Positions 12,901 through 25,423 of a DNA stretch of 64,000 bases are shown piece by piece. The stretch is from NCBI GenBank assembly GCA_013396655.1, contig WBMV01001904.1, positions 310,001-374,000 on the forward strand, read 5' to 3'. The translations under genes were made by a program, and so were the position numbers. The notes under the pieces are model-generated. The model did not search any database. It saw only the letters and a program-made list of their open reading frames with translations, and was not told the origin of the DNA. Each line of letters begins with the position of its first letter. The stretch's first letter is position 1. Source of the DNA: Campylorhamphus procurvoides. Taxonomy: Eukaryota; Chordata; Aves; Passeriformes; Dendrocolaptidae.

Positions 12901-14507
12901 ATGTGTCACTTGCGTGCTTTGATGTGGAGAAAACAGGGTGTGTAAGTGTTAGTATGACACTGACAGTGACTGGCATGTTCTGTGCTGTAGAAACACTTTT
13001 ATGCTGATATCATCCCACAAAAGGCCTGATGGTATTTAAAAGGTTCGTATGTAGCAAGGGTGAAGTGATTAGCATAATAAAAATATCTGTCCTATTTATC
13101 TATTCCGTGGATACAAGTCGTTACTGATGTGGAAGTGTTACTGATGGATGCTCTGGATTGTTGTGGTTGTTGGTGTGTTTATTGGATAAATATATTTGCT
13201 CAACTACATAATGGTCAAGGTGGACAAGGCTCTCATGGGCAAGGCAACAACTACAGAAGTCTTCCCTGATCACATCCATCCTTCATCTGATCTGAACAGG
13301 AGCTGGAAATCCTCAAACACGTGATAAACCCTGACAAGGAAAACTGAATCACAGGCCAAGTGACCCGAGTTAAAGAAAGCTGTTGGGTCACTTTGGACCA
13401 GGTGGATCCCACTGAACTGTTGCAGAATACTCTGGGACAAAGCCTAGGAAGGGGCCAGTGGGATTTCCCTCAAAGACAATGTGACCAAACACCTCAGCAG
13501 ATGCAATTACAGAGTTTAAGGTGTGACAAAGTGCTGCTGACCTGGTTGCCATGACAGCCTTTGGTATATACAGCACTTCTCATTCCTGGAATCTTCAGTG
13601 TCTGTGAATCAGAAGTGCGACACTCCTGAGCTCTGTTTTATTTCTCCTCATGTCAATACAGTCTGAGTCAGTGGTTTCCTTGACGTTCTGTAACCTGTTC
13701 CTGACAGAGAGCAGAGAGGGTAAAGATGCTCATTTGGAAATTTCAGTGTATGGGAAGGTTCTGAGAAGTTGTGCATCTTTTCCCTGTTCTTCAGACTTTT
13801 CCTCTACTCCCTCTCCTCTCTTCCTGCTCATTCACAGACTCCTGAGGTACAAGGCACCCTGTCTCTCACTCCATCCTCTTCTTTGGACCCACAGAACTTT
13901 CTGTACATCAGGTGTTTGGAAGTCCTCACCAGTCCTTATTCACTTTATGGGTGATGGAGATGAGGTGGAGTAGGATCTAGAGCTGGACTTTGCTCTTGAA
14001 ATCAGGGAAGGGATGGACATCTGGGAGATGTTAAGGGTTTCTTCTCCTGCTGCCCTTTCTGCACAAGCTCATGGGTTTAAGACGTAATGGAGAAGCAACT
14101 GCCATGGGATATTCCAACCAAGATTTTCTTTCAGCTCCCCCAAGGAGGGATTGAGGGATTCCCAAGGACTAAATACAGTTACAGTAGGTGTCTGTCGCTC
14201 CTGCCTGTTTAGGGGTTTCCAACACAAATTCTTAAGGCAACAATAATATAAAATTTCCCACAGGCAAAAGAAAACTTTTTAAAGAAAAAGTATTTAAAAT
14301 CTTAATACATTTGGTTGGTCGTTGTCTAAGTGAGACCAAATTTTACCTGTAGGGAACTTCTAATCATACAGATTTTTACTTTAGCAATGTGCTCAATTTT
14401 CAACAATTACTGCTAGAGAAAAAATAAAAACAACCTTCATTTACATAAGTGTAAATGTTTTCCTTTGACAAGGTAAAAAAATGTACATGTTTGGAAAATC
14501 CATCTAT
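9931..14507. other. Gene-free intronic sequence
   Basis: AT-rich intronic DNA without a recognisable exon or transposon, apart from an AT-rich simple tract at 11056-11130. Short open frames occur on both strands but none resembles a known protein. Confidence 0.6.
11056..11130. repeat. AT-rich imperfect microsatellite
   Basis: Irregular runs of ATATAC, TATAAAT and ATGTATAAATA make up about 75 bases of degenerate simple sequence. Confidence 0.75.
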
Positions 14508-14600
14508 CAAAAAAAATTGTTTCCTAATATCCAGTCCAAACTTCCCCTGGCACAGCTTGAGGCTTTTTCCTCTTGTCCTATCACTTGCTACCTGGCATGT
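14508..14600 (-). mobile_element. CR1 LINE fragment, internal piece
   Basis: The + strand reads as the antisense of a CR1 3' region: CTAATATCCAGTCCAAACTT, then a block for 'cccctggcacagcttgaggc' and the 'tcttgtcctatcacttgctacctgg' block. The 3' terminal repeat itself is absent. Confidence 0.78.
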
Positions 14601-16053
14601 AACATTCCTTTTCCATTGCTATGGGCTTCTGCTTCCACAGCTTTTCTGAAGATGATTTTCAATGATTTATAATGAAAGAATCTCATGCTGAAAATATAAT
14701 TGTTTTATCATCAGCACACTTTAGGTTGTGTAGTTCGGAAACATTTGGGTCCTCTCAGAGTCACAAAGGTAGGGGCTATTCATACTTTTGGCTTCTGAGA
14801 ACTGGAATGGTTGTTGAAGTTCAGACAGGTTCCTTTGAAAACATTACAAAACCCTTCTTAGTAGTGAGAAGGACATTTTAAGCCACATTTTAAACCCAAG
14901 GAGGGCAGGTTGTGTTGCTGCAGACGGGAGGGGAGGACACATGAAGGAAAGAGAACGGGCTGTAGGGACCTGAACAAGGACAGGAAAGATGCAGAGTCTG
15001 TTTCTGGCCTGTTCAGGCTTTGATTTAAATACTTTGCCTTTCCGGAGAGGGACAGGTGACCCAAGTGTCTGCCTACCTCTGATGCAGTCTTTATCACTGT
15101 ATGGAAAGAGGCATCTCCAGAGGAATAGTTGCTGTTAGGAGAAAATCACAGGGTAAAATGGATTGATCCAGGGAGAGGCATTTTTATTCCTCTGCTGGAA
15201 GGTTACCAGCTCTGTCTTGGAAACCTTAATTTTCTATAATTCATTCTCTGCAAATCCATGTACACTCCGGGTTTGTAGATTCCCAGGTGCTTTCTGTTTT
15301 AATAGTTTTTCCTTTGTTTTTACTGTTTCAGCCCCGTTAATGAAAGCTTTTAGGAGACCAATAAGTTCTCATTTTCTGGGGCACTTCGGGTCTCAGGAAT
15401 GAAAACTCAAAATCTGTCTTGTGGTTATCAGTCATATTATTATTGTTATTATTAATTTTCTTATTATGATAGTATCTCGAAGCTAAATCACATCAGCATG
15501 CCTGTTGGGATAAACACTGCAGATCTCAAGGTACTCAGAAAGGAAGAATATTTTATCCTTTAAACAGTAAGAGTTTATAGTTGCTTGTTTGCCTCCTTCC
15601 TTCCTGTTATATTTATTCTGGAAAGGATGTGCTTCAATGGGATTTCTCTGCTCTTAACTGATGCCCTTGAAATTACATCCCAAACTGATGGGTTTTATTA
15701 ACAGTACAAGTGTAGGCTCTGAAAAACTGAAATCTCTCTACTATGCAAATGGAATCCATTCAGCAGAAAATCCCCAAATTCAGCACTTTTTTTGAGTGCT
15801 TTGTATGAACCTGACATTTTCTCCAGCAATGCTGAGTTCATAGTCCTGAGCAGTTCAACGCCTGAAAATGGGTTAAAGTGGGTTGTTTTAGTACTGTTGA
15901 ATAGCTGGTTGGTTTGTTGCAGCCTCCCACATGCTTGATCACAGACCATGCGTTTGTGAAGTTGGCAGATGCACTTATAGGGCACTGCTGGTTATTTCTA
16001 ATTCATTTTTCACTGTCCTCTTAGTTGGTGCTATTGGTTGGTGAAAACCTATT
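14601..16053. other. Gene-free intronic sequence with an ATT-rich tract
   Basis: No exon or transposon recognised. A short ATT/TTA-rich simple tract lies at 15436-15470. Confidence 0.6.
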
Positions 16054-16540
16054 GTAGAATCATAAAATCATAGAACGGTTTGGGTTGAAAGGGACCTTAA
16101 ACATCATCCAGTTCCAACCCCCTGCCATGGGCAGGGACACCTTCCATGAGCCCAGGTTGCTCCAAGTCCTGTCCAACCTGGCCTTGGACACTTCCAGGGA
16201 TGGAGCATCCACAGCTTCTCTGCCCAACCTGTGCCAGGGCCTCTCCACCCTCACGGGGAAGAATTTCTTCTTAATATCGAATCTAAATCTGGCCTCTTTC
16301 AGTTTGAAGCCATTCCCCCTTGTCCTGTCACTCCAGACCCTTGTAAACAATATTTTTCATATTTCTTGTGGGCTCCTTTCAGGTACTGGAAGGCCACCAT
16401 TAGCCTTCTGTTCTCCAGGCTGAACAATCCCAGCATAGCAGAGGTCCTCCCTCCCTCTGAGCATCTTGGTGGCCTCTCTGGACTCACTCCAACAGGTCAA
16501 TGTCCCTCCTGTGCTGGGGACCCTAGACCTGGATGCATTA
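16054..16540 (-). mobile_element. CR1 LINE fragment, about 490 bp, relatively well preserved
   Basis: The 3' terminal repeat is at the left (AATCATAAAATCATAGAACG), followed by the standard CR1 tail in antisense (GGTTGAAAGGGACCTTAAAC and onward). On the - strand a frame still reads SDRTRGNGFKLKEARFRF, the conserved end of the CR1 ORF2 protein. This is a younger copy than the one at 7241, judged by the closer match to the CR1 tail I know. Confidence 0.95.
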
Positions 16541-17315
16541 GGTGTTTAGGAACAGGATTCTCATGCAGCCACAGTAAAGATCATCATGGAAAATTGGCCC
16601 TGATTGTGGGTTTATTCTCCCTGCAGTTGGGATTCCTCCCCCTCAGTTTAGGCATTTATAGTACAGACATGTCCCAGGGAGCAGGTCAGCCCAGGCTGCC
16701 TTTGTAGGTAATGCTGAGGGAGAGAGACTTTTAGAAGACAATTTATTGGACCCAATTTAAGGATCTTCTTTATGGTGGTAGAAATCATCTCACAGAGTCC
16801 ACTGGCTGCACTGACTAGATCCCTCTTGACTTTTAGGGGAACCTGGAGATTTCTCTGCCACTGGCAGCTACTCTGCAGACTATTAAACTGAGACAAATGA
16901 TCCCATTCACATCATCTGCAGCTCAGAGGAGTACTGGCATGAGCAATGCCCATCTATCAATTCTTTTATGGACTGCCTGGTTTATATTTTATACAGATTT
17001 TGCCTCCAGCAAAGACTTTAAGGGAACATAATCCATAAAAAGTAGTATAATTCTTCTGAAGAGCAGTGGTGTTTTCTTCTAAGAACCACAAATCGCATTT
17101 TATTCTCAGAAGTTTCTTATAAAGAGATAATTAATTTTTATCTGAAGAGGGTAAAATGGGCTGTTCTTTCATCTCCATAAAATAACCAATGATTTCAAAT
17201 TAAACCATGGCTTTCTTGATGTGGGGGAACACTTAGCTATTGATTTCTGTGGAGACTGGAGTTTTAATGTTAAACTCACAGGACTATATTGGAGGAATAA
17301 CTTTTGCTCCTAACC
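16541..17315. other. Gene-free intronic sequence
   Basis: I see no exon or repeat in this stretch. Confidence 0.6.
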
Positions 17316-17365
17316 ATAGAATGGCTTGCAAGGGACCTTAAAGTTCATCTAGTTTCAAAGCCCCA
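17316..17365 (-). mobile_element. Short CR1 3'-end fragment
   Basis: ACCATAGAATGGCTTGCAAG, then GGACCTTAAAGTTCATCTAG, matches the antisense CR1 terminus for about 50 bases and then stops. Confidence 0.72.
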
Positions 17366-17764
17366 ACAATAATAATCAATTATATAAATATAGAAAATAA
17401 AAAAATAATCAGAGGTGGAAAAAAAATTCAGCTCAGAAGTGTTGTGTATACACAATGTAGACAACCACATGAAGTCAGACACCTCAGGCTCTTCTTCTAG
17501 TCAATTGCTACTGTTGGAGCACTTCTATATCCATCTGATTTAAATGTAAATTTTATATTGAATGGACCTGGCTCTTCTCTTGGCTCTTGAGGGGTTTCCA
17601 GGTGTTTTGCTCATAGGCAGAGACTGCACACCCACAAAATCAGGGGGTTCTCACCCAGAGCTTCCAGTTGGTGTTTGTGGATCAACTACTGCAGGTCCCA
17701 GCACAGAAATATTATTATTAGTTGCAATTAATTTACAATACCACAAGGACCTGTAGGATAAGCT
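17366..17764. other. Gene-free intronic sequence
   Basis: About 400 bases between two CR1 pieces, with nothing recognised. An A-rich section follows the short CR1 fragment at 17366-17425. Confidence 0.55.
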
Positions 17765-17900
17765 AATCACAGAATCATGGAATGGCTTGGATTGAAAGGT
17801 ACCTTAAAGATCATCTCATTGCACCTGCCCTGCCATGGGCAGGGACACCTTCCACTAGACTGGGTTGCTCAGAGCTCCATCCAGCCTGGCCTTGAACATT
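17765..17900 (-). mobile_element. CR1 LINE 3'-end fragment
   Basis: It begins with ATCACAGAATCATGGAATGG and continues through the antisense CR1 tail ('gggcagggacaccttccact', 'ccagcctggccttgaaca'). It breaks off where the CR1 consensus would continue 'cttccagggatgg'. Confidence 0.93.
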
Positions 17901-19672
17901 AACATCTAAAATTTAAGGATCCCAGCTATTTATTTCATTCAGGAAACAGCGGATTTCAAAAAAGTCCAGGAAACTGATGTAAATCCCTTCTCAAAGTTTT
18001 ACATCTTTGTTCTTCTGTCTCCATTTTCTCTCACCCGGCAAACTGAAAATCCAGTGCAATTCAGACTAAATAATTAAGGTGTAATTTAAATGACCTCTAG
18101 GTTGTTTCAGCCCAAGTCTGGCTAATTTTATATTCAAAGACAGAAGTGGAGTCAGAGAGGCCAAGAAAATCCATTTGTCCATTATGATAGGTATTTTTTC
18201 CATCCGTGTTAGAGTATCTCAGAGGATTTGGGATAAAATGGTCACAAGTCAGGGCTCTTTACTCAAGGCTATTTCTAATTCATGGAAAATAAAATATTTT
18301 CTGCCATGTGTGGTAGGCTGGCTGGCTTGTATCTCACTTAGAGTTAAATACATTCAAAATAACTCAAAGAAGCCATGCCAGGATATTGGCAAAACCCACA
18401 TCCTTCCCCAGCTGGTAGTGACAAAATTATTTTAGGATGTACCTAAGAGTTTGGGTGAGCTGTGAGTGATAGGTATTGGGCAAACCAGAGTGAAACAGGG
18501 CTCTACAACTGTTTTTGCCTCATCACAAGGGAAACTTCATCCCAGGAGATTAACCTGGGACGATCAAAGCTCCTTGTCTTTTATTTTGGCACTGGAAATA
18601 CTGCTTTAAGAAAAAAAAAATTAACAAATCGTTCTGCTTCCACAAGGCAATTTAGCCTGAACTAACTCAGTCCTTTTGATCCAAACGAAGCAGGGGAAAA
18701 GGAAACACTTTGTCAGAAATTTTCAGTTGGCATCAGTGTGCAAGTACAGCAGGGTGGGCATAACATCCCTCTTCCCAAGGGGGAATGGAAAACCTTGTAC
18801 AATCTTCTCTCAGCATTAATGCAGAAAGGATAAGATGATTGATCATCAAGAGCAGATTGAACCAGCCAGGGAAATTGGTTCAGTGGGGAAATAAGTCGGA
18901 AATCAGCTGGCAGAGGGCTGAGAGCGCACTTAGCTGAAAAATGAATGGAGTTGGGCAGTGATTTCAGCGTGAAACGATGCATTTTGGGGAGGAATGGGTG
19001 GTGAGGGCAGACTTTGTCTGTCTCAAACCTCATAAGCTCTTGTGCAGTTGGATAATTCAGTGTGTAAAAGGAAATCTTCTGTTCAGTGAAATCAATCTCT
19101 TATTGTAGCAACATTTTTTAGTACTAAAGAAGGGGCAGTAAAATGCATTTTTTTCCTCATGCAGAGGAACGAGCCAGTGGTCTCCTGTTTCGATAGCTGT
19201 TGGTTTTGTGTTCAGGTAACTGCAAACAAGTTGTCTTTTGTAATGTTTTTAAACTCAATCAGATGTTTCTTTTGCAGTAATGAAGAATTAGGAGAGCCCT
19301 CCAGTGGCCAAGGGAAAGGGATGAGCATTTCTGGCAGGGAGCCAGGCTAGAAATCAGGAGAAATATGTGCTACATATTTCAAAGGTAGTAACTTCCAGCC
19401 CTGTTAGGATGACTTATATCCTGCTTACATTAGTCCTTTGATCCAGAAGAATTCCATAGCACTTGGCAAACTCTGAGTAAAATAGTATGTATGAATTCCT
19501 TCCTCAGTTCTATCTAGAAAGGGCTATTTGTGCAAAGGGGATAAACTTTAGGGCTAAACTAATAGCTTTTATATGTAATAACTTTACAGGAGATGAAAAT
19601 GAAGAGAAGTTGGTCCTCACAGAAGTAATTTTTAGTATTCAGAATGCAATAAAACCTCTTCACAACAAAAAA

Positions 19673-19696
19673 AATTATTGTTATTATTATTATTTC
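19673..19696. repeat. A-run with ATT microsatellite
   Basis: A run of A is followed by ATTATTGTTATTATTATTAT, a short trinucleotide repeat. Confidence 0.8.
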
Positions 19697-22600
19697 TTCA
19701 TTACTCAGTTGCCAAAGGCAAGGCTGTGCTGACCAGGTGCTTGTTGCATGCAATATTGCTGTAAATGATGGTTCTGGTGATGTTATTAGCTGGGGAAGGG
19801 AAAAAATGCTGGAAAATAATACCTTTTCCAGGCATCAATCTGCAGGTTTTGACACCCTTTTACAATAAGTGGCAGTTTGCAACATCGTGAATGGCCACTC
19901 TGATTGGAGGCAGGAGATTTGGGAAGGTTAATGAGGGGATTTGACGAGGCCAGGAGAGAGGCAGCACTTGCTTAGCAATAAAATGTTGTTTTCTTCCCTT
20001 TGCAGTTGAGTGTGAGAGCATGTGGATGACAAAATGTTTAATCAGAATGTTACATGTTTTCCCCAAACTCTTTCTGTAATATTCATGCAGTTTACCAAAT
20101 AGAAAACACATTAGCACATCACAGGAAAAGAAACCCAGCTGTGCTGTCAAGTACATTGGAAATGCCCCACTTCCCAGGATTAATTTTTTGCTGCACCTGT
20201 TATTAAAATATCTATCACAATATCAGCTACGCGATGACAATTGCATGTGTTTTACATCTATGCTGAAACAAATTTATTTTAATGCTGGTGCTTATTTCAG
20301 TTTTCAACTGTTTTGCATTGAGTTCTTGGGGATTGATGCTCGGCTTTTGTAAAAATCCTCTATAACTAAGGCTGATATAACCAGTTATACACTGATATCT
20401 CCGTATCTAAAGAAAATTGCTTTGGAGGCTTTACACTGTTTTCCAAGGTTTATACTTACTGTGAAAGTTCTTTCCCATAAAATGGACACAGTCAATTTAC
20501 AGGTGTCTCAAAATGAATGTTTTAAAATAACAGGATTCTATAAGCTTTATACATTGCCAATAAAATTCAAAGATAAATATAGTATTTGAAGAAATATGTG
20601 TGCATTTCAACCGAAACAGCATTAAAGTCCTAGTTTTCAATTTCTCCCTAACACATATAGATAGCTCCAATACTCATCTCTGATATGTGATGTGTTGGCA
20701 GGAGGAGCTCTGTCCAAAATACAAATGGATCTCAAATGCACCTTGGGCTGAATTGCACCCTGCTAAGTAGAATATCTAAGAGTTTCAAACTTGAAGAAGA
20801 TATTTGTCTCCAAATTAAATGAATCATCATTCTCTGAAAGTGGCCATTTCCCTGGACACTGTTAGAGAGCCTAAGGTACCTGGTTTAGTCTAGACACCCA
20901 AAATTTTAGATGGCTGAAATTAGATGAGATGAATCTCTCTGCCACTGTGGACCTCTCAAATATCAAACCTTTAGCTATGCAAGACCTGAGGTGCACTTTT
21001 GGTGCAGAATTAGAAATATTGGCCTTGGTGGTAAAAAGATCAAAGGGCAGTAAGTCGAGCCAGGTAGGACATCTGGAGAGGGGTAGATGGGTTTTTTAAC
21101 CCAGGATGTATCAAAAATTATGTTAGGTCCCTGATTCCAGACACAGGCACAAATTAATGCCATAGAGTTGCTATTCTTACACCCACTCTGTTCTCCTGGG
21201 GCTGCAAACACCTGTGGTAGCAGTCTGAAAATCACAAATCTGGGATGTATTATGTTCCTTTTTCCTCAGTTATCATGGCCATAACAATATTATGATAATC
21301 CATTTTCATACCGGGTCATTCCAGTTTGTGTCTAGTGTGACTGGACCCTTCCTCACTATGGGATGATAATAATAATGAGTTGGAGATCCATTGCCTCCCT
21401 TGAAGTCAGTGTGCTGCTCATGATTTCTTCCACTTAGTTTCCAGGCATTTTCTCTGGTGTTTGCTGAGTGTCCCAGAGTCCTTATATAAATCAGGTGGCT
21501 GGCAGACAGATGCAAATCTATTATACAGTGTTTGCATTGTATTGATTTCCTCTGGTAAATAATTACATGGAAGACATGGACTTGCTAAACATAATGATAT
21601 GTTGCTAACATTGTGATAGTCCTGCCCTAACAGGACATCTCTGTTCTCATTTTTATTCCTGCTGTGTTTATTTTTAACATATTTTTGTTTGATCTTCCAT
21701 GAAATGATAGGTCTAAACTATGGGATTACAGTAGCCAAATGCTTCAGGGATACAAGGTGCTGTGGGATCAGCAAACAATTTGATCTCTATTCTGGGCATC
21801 TGGAAGGGGATTAATTTGATGAATGCAGACATTTACAGCAATCCAAGTTGTTGTATGTTCCTCTCAGAGACAGCAAAGATTTACTCAGTGTTAAAGCTGA
21901 GGACAAAGTCAATCCCCTCAGATCAGGTGAATCACATTGCAAAAGTTCTGAATTCTTTCTGTTGGCTGCAAACATCGGTTGATTGGCATCTCTGGAGACA
22001 TTTGCTCTGGAGATACCGTGAGAGATGTGATGTGTCCCGAATGTGTTTCCTCTCTGACAGGAGGTAACAAGCAGAACAGTTCAGCCAAGAGAAGAAAATT
22101 GTCAGGAAAGCTTTGGTTGCTCTACAAGGGCTATACTATTTGGGCTACTCTTTGTGGTTTAGGAGGTTTCCCACATTTATGAAGGATTTAAGTTGGGTAA
22201 CCCAAGGAATAAATATCTGTGATGTAAAGTCTAACTAAGAATAGTGGAAGACTCTCTCTCATGACATGTTGATGGTGGAATTCTTCCCTTTTATGAAAGG
22301 TCCAGTTTTTGTTCAGTCTAAGATCCAGTAGCCTGAGTGGAGATACACAGTAGAAGACAAGTGCTTGCAAGAAAATTTCATATTGCTGCTCCTTATCAGG
22401 TCTAACATTTGGGATCCAGAGGAGCGACATGCACTGATATTGTCCTGCCTTCTACAATTCGGATGAAGTCTCATACACACATATCTTCAAGCAAGCTCTG
22501 ATTTTGCCCCTGGCATGGGCAGAGATGCCTGAAAAATTACATAAGCCACTAATCCAGATTTCCAAAGCCAGGCCCTGATGATGCTCCTCGAAAAATATAA

Positions 22601-24659
22601 AGGCAAATATGAGTTGGATGGTTTAAACCTGTGAGTTACAACATTGTAGCTCCCAAGCTGAGTGTTGGGCAATGAAGTGTTGGTCCATAACCCAAAGGGT
22701 TAATTCTCTTACTGCTTAAGTTAAAGTTGCTCAGGATGCCCTAGTAATTAGATCATGGCAATTTGGAGCAGGCTGTTTTTGTTGGTGGGCTAAATCATTT
22801 CCTGAAACATCTGATTTGGGTCATTTTTAAAGACTTGATACTGGACAGCATGATCATATGTTATTTTCGTCTCATTCTCTGCTTTCTGAACTACATGTTT
22901 GAAAGAGTTATCATGCAGTGTCTGTGTTTTCAGAGGAGATGGGGGATTGACTCCTGAACATTTTATTACCTTCTACCTTTTCTTTCTGTTCATTCTCTCA
23001 GCTTATGATATATAGGATGACTACTCAGATCTTCCCAGCATGTGCTGAAAGTCAGCACAACAAAGCAAAGTGGGAGGCAGGGAAAGCAAAAGCTTGACTG
23101 GCATATCCTGAATTAAGCCACAAGAAATCTTGTTGCCTATTGTGTTGTGAGGAGGAGAACAGGGCAAGACCCCTGGTTCTTTACATCCCATTTGGCAATG
23201 TTCCTATTGTACATAACAGAAAGACAGTAGGACTAATGAGACACATCATCATGGTCATCAGTTGTTCAGATGTGACCTAACCCCCTGGGTTTTTTCTATT
23301 TTTTTATGTTTATGCTGTAAACAGAGAACCAGGCCATTGCCAGGCATAGATAAATATATAAAATGGGTCCTTTATGTTCCTGTATGTCAGAACTGACCCT
23401 GAATTTGACCTTGTATAAAATCACAGTTATTCTGGAATGTTTCTGCACTCTTATACAGCAGATGATGCTCTGTACATTCATCCAGAACACCTCACTTCAA
23501 GAAAAATAACTTTGGCAGTTCATTAGTGTGTCAAGGTTGGTTCTTTTGTGTATTCTTGAAATCTCCCTGCAATGTCTCATCATTTGTCTCATGAAACATG
23601 ATTCAGTTGCACAGGTTTTATAGCTGAAGAGAATGACAAGTATATTAATGTGCCAAAAGAAATACATTGATGTGTAGCTACAAGCCATTTATTATTTATG
23701 CTCCTGAATCTTTTTACGCCCCCAGTAAATATTTTCTAACATCAATGAAGCTGCGAAGATTTATCACCACAGACCTGCATTTATTAATTTTATCTTTGCT
23801 CAGTAGAGTCATACTTCATACCTAGCAATAAAGGATGTCTTCAGTTTGTAACAAATGAGTCCAACAACTGAAACAAAGAGCTGTATTTATCTGTGTCTGA
23901 TCTTCCCATCCACGTACTACAATTGGCAACTCTACACATTCTGTGTAAACCTCAAGTACGTGCAGTAAGGACCAGATTTGGATTCAAAGTGTAGTCCTCA
24001 GTTTGAGAAGGGGTTTTCTTTAGCAGTCTGCTCCTCTAGCTGGGTGCAATTCATGGTGAGAAGCCACAGTGTGCTGTGGCAAAGACAGCCATGTGTGGCA
24101 TTCCCATGGCAGCTCTGGAGCTGTACTGTCTGTGAAGATCTTTAAGCTGTCCTCAGTCTCTTGCTGCTTGAATTCTCTTGCTCCCCGTGGTCTGAGGCTC
24201 TCCTGCTCCCACTGTAGGAATTGTGTTTACATCCATTGCCAGCATGCCTGGACTGGGAAGAAAAGATAAATATTCTACCAGATAATGGTCGTGTTATCAT
24301 TGCATTTGAAAGTGCAGTCAGAGCAGTTTTGCAGTGCATGTTGAGAAGAAGTGCCTTCAAGTTTATGGTTGAGAAGCCACTTCGGTAAATTAGTACCTTC
24401 CTTAAAGTGCATGGTCTTGCATTCCTTACTGAGCTGAATAGTCCAACTAACTCTAAAGCCAGATGCTGAACGGTCACTGCAATAATCAAGGGTTATTGGG
24501 GAACGTTTTTCACACATAAAAAGAAGATGAGAAAAAGCTTACTGTGCCATTTGAAACCCTCCTGCCTCATATTTAGAGGTAACAAAAATGTAGTGGTAAA
24601 TAAATGCTGAGATAGGCACTAAACTCCAAGTCAGAGGTGCTGGGCTGTTATGAGCAACC

Positions 24660-24847
24660 AGGATACTTTCTTTGAGATGTACCATCAAGCTTAATTCTGC
24701 CTCTTGATTGTCTCAAAGGATTTAAAGACTTTGTTTTTACAAATAAGAGAGGTGTTTCTTTCTCCTTCTCTTTATTCTCCATCTTCCTCTCAGTTGCTCA
24801 ATCTTCCACCAAAACCTGAGTGGAGGATACTTTCTTTGAGATGTACC
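24660..24847. repeat. Pair of identical 24-bp direct repeats 164 bp apart
   Basis: The segment AGGATACTTTCTTTGAGATG plus TACC occurs at 24660-24683 and again, without mismatch, at 24824-24847. The flanking bases differ. It does not match the CR1 sequences in the window. Confidence 0.8.
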
Positions 24848-25381
24848 TGAATCTTTCCCTCACCAAGGGTGTGACAAACATCACAAAATGTTCTTGGCAT
24901 TTCACATGAACCTGCATGAACTCCATAAGGGCTGGGGAGAAGTGAAGGTCAACTATAAGCATTGTATTGACCTGCAGACCACAGTGCCTTTTGAGCCAGT
25001 TATTTGGGTTTATCACAGTCTTGCTTATCTCCCACTCCAAGACAGATCCATGACTATGTTAACAGACCAATTTATAATGTTAGATAATTAGTATGGATGT
25101 GGACTTACCTGGATTAAAAGAAAGAGACCTAAAAAGCCAATTCTGGGGCTCCATGGGATACTTCCATATTGAGAAGGTAAAATTCCTGAAAGCAAACGGT
25201 ACTGAAGTACAAGGGGCTTTGGTGCAACCAGGTTGTTTGATAGATGATGTGCATTTCTTGCCCTGAGCCTTGTGTTACAGAGCAGAAGAGATGGATGACT
25301 ACAGTGCCTGGAAAGCATGAGCTCTTCAAATCTATGGACAGAGAACATGAGTGATAAAACCATCACTGTAGTGGAGAGCTG

Positions 25382-25423
25382 GTCCTTTTTTCTTTTTTCT
25401 CTTTTCTTTCTTTCTTTTTTTCC
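25382..25423. repeat. Pyrimidine (TTTC) low-complexity tract
   Basis: About 40 bases of almost pure C/T with TTTC and CTTT units. Confidence 0.85.
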
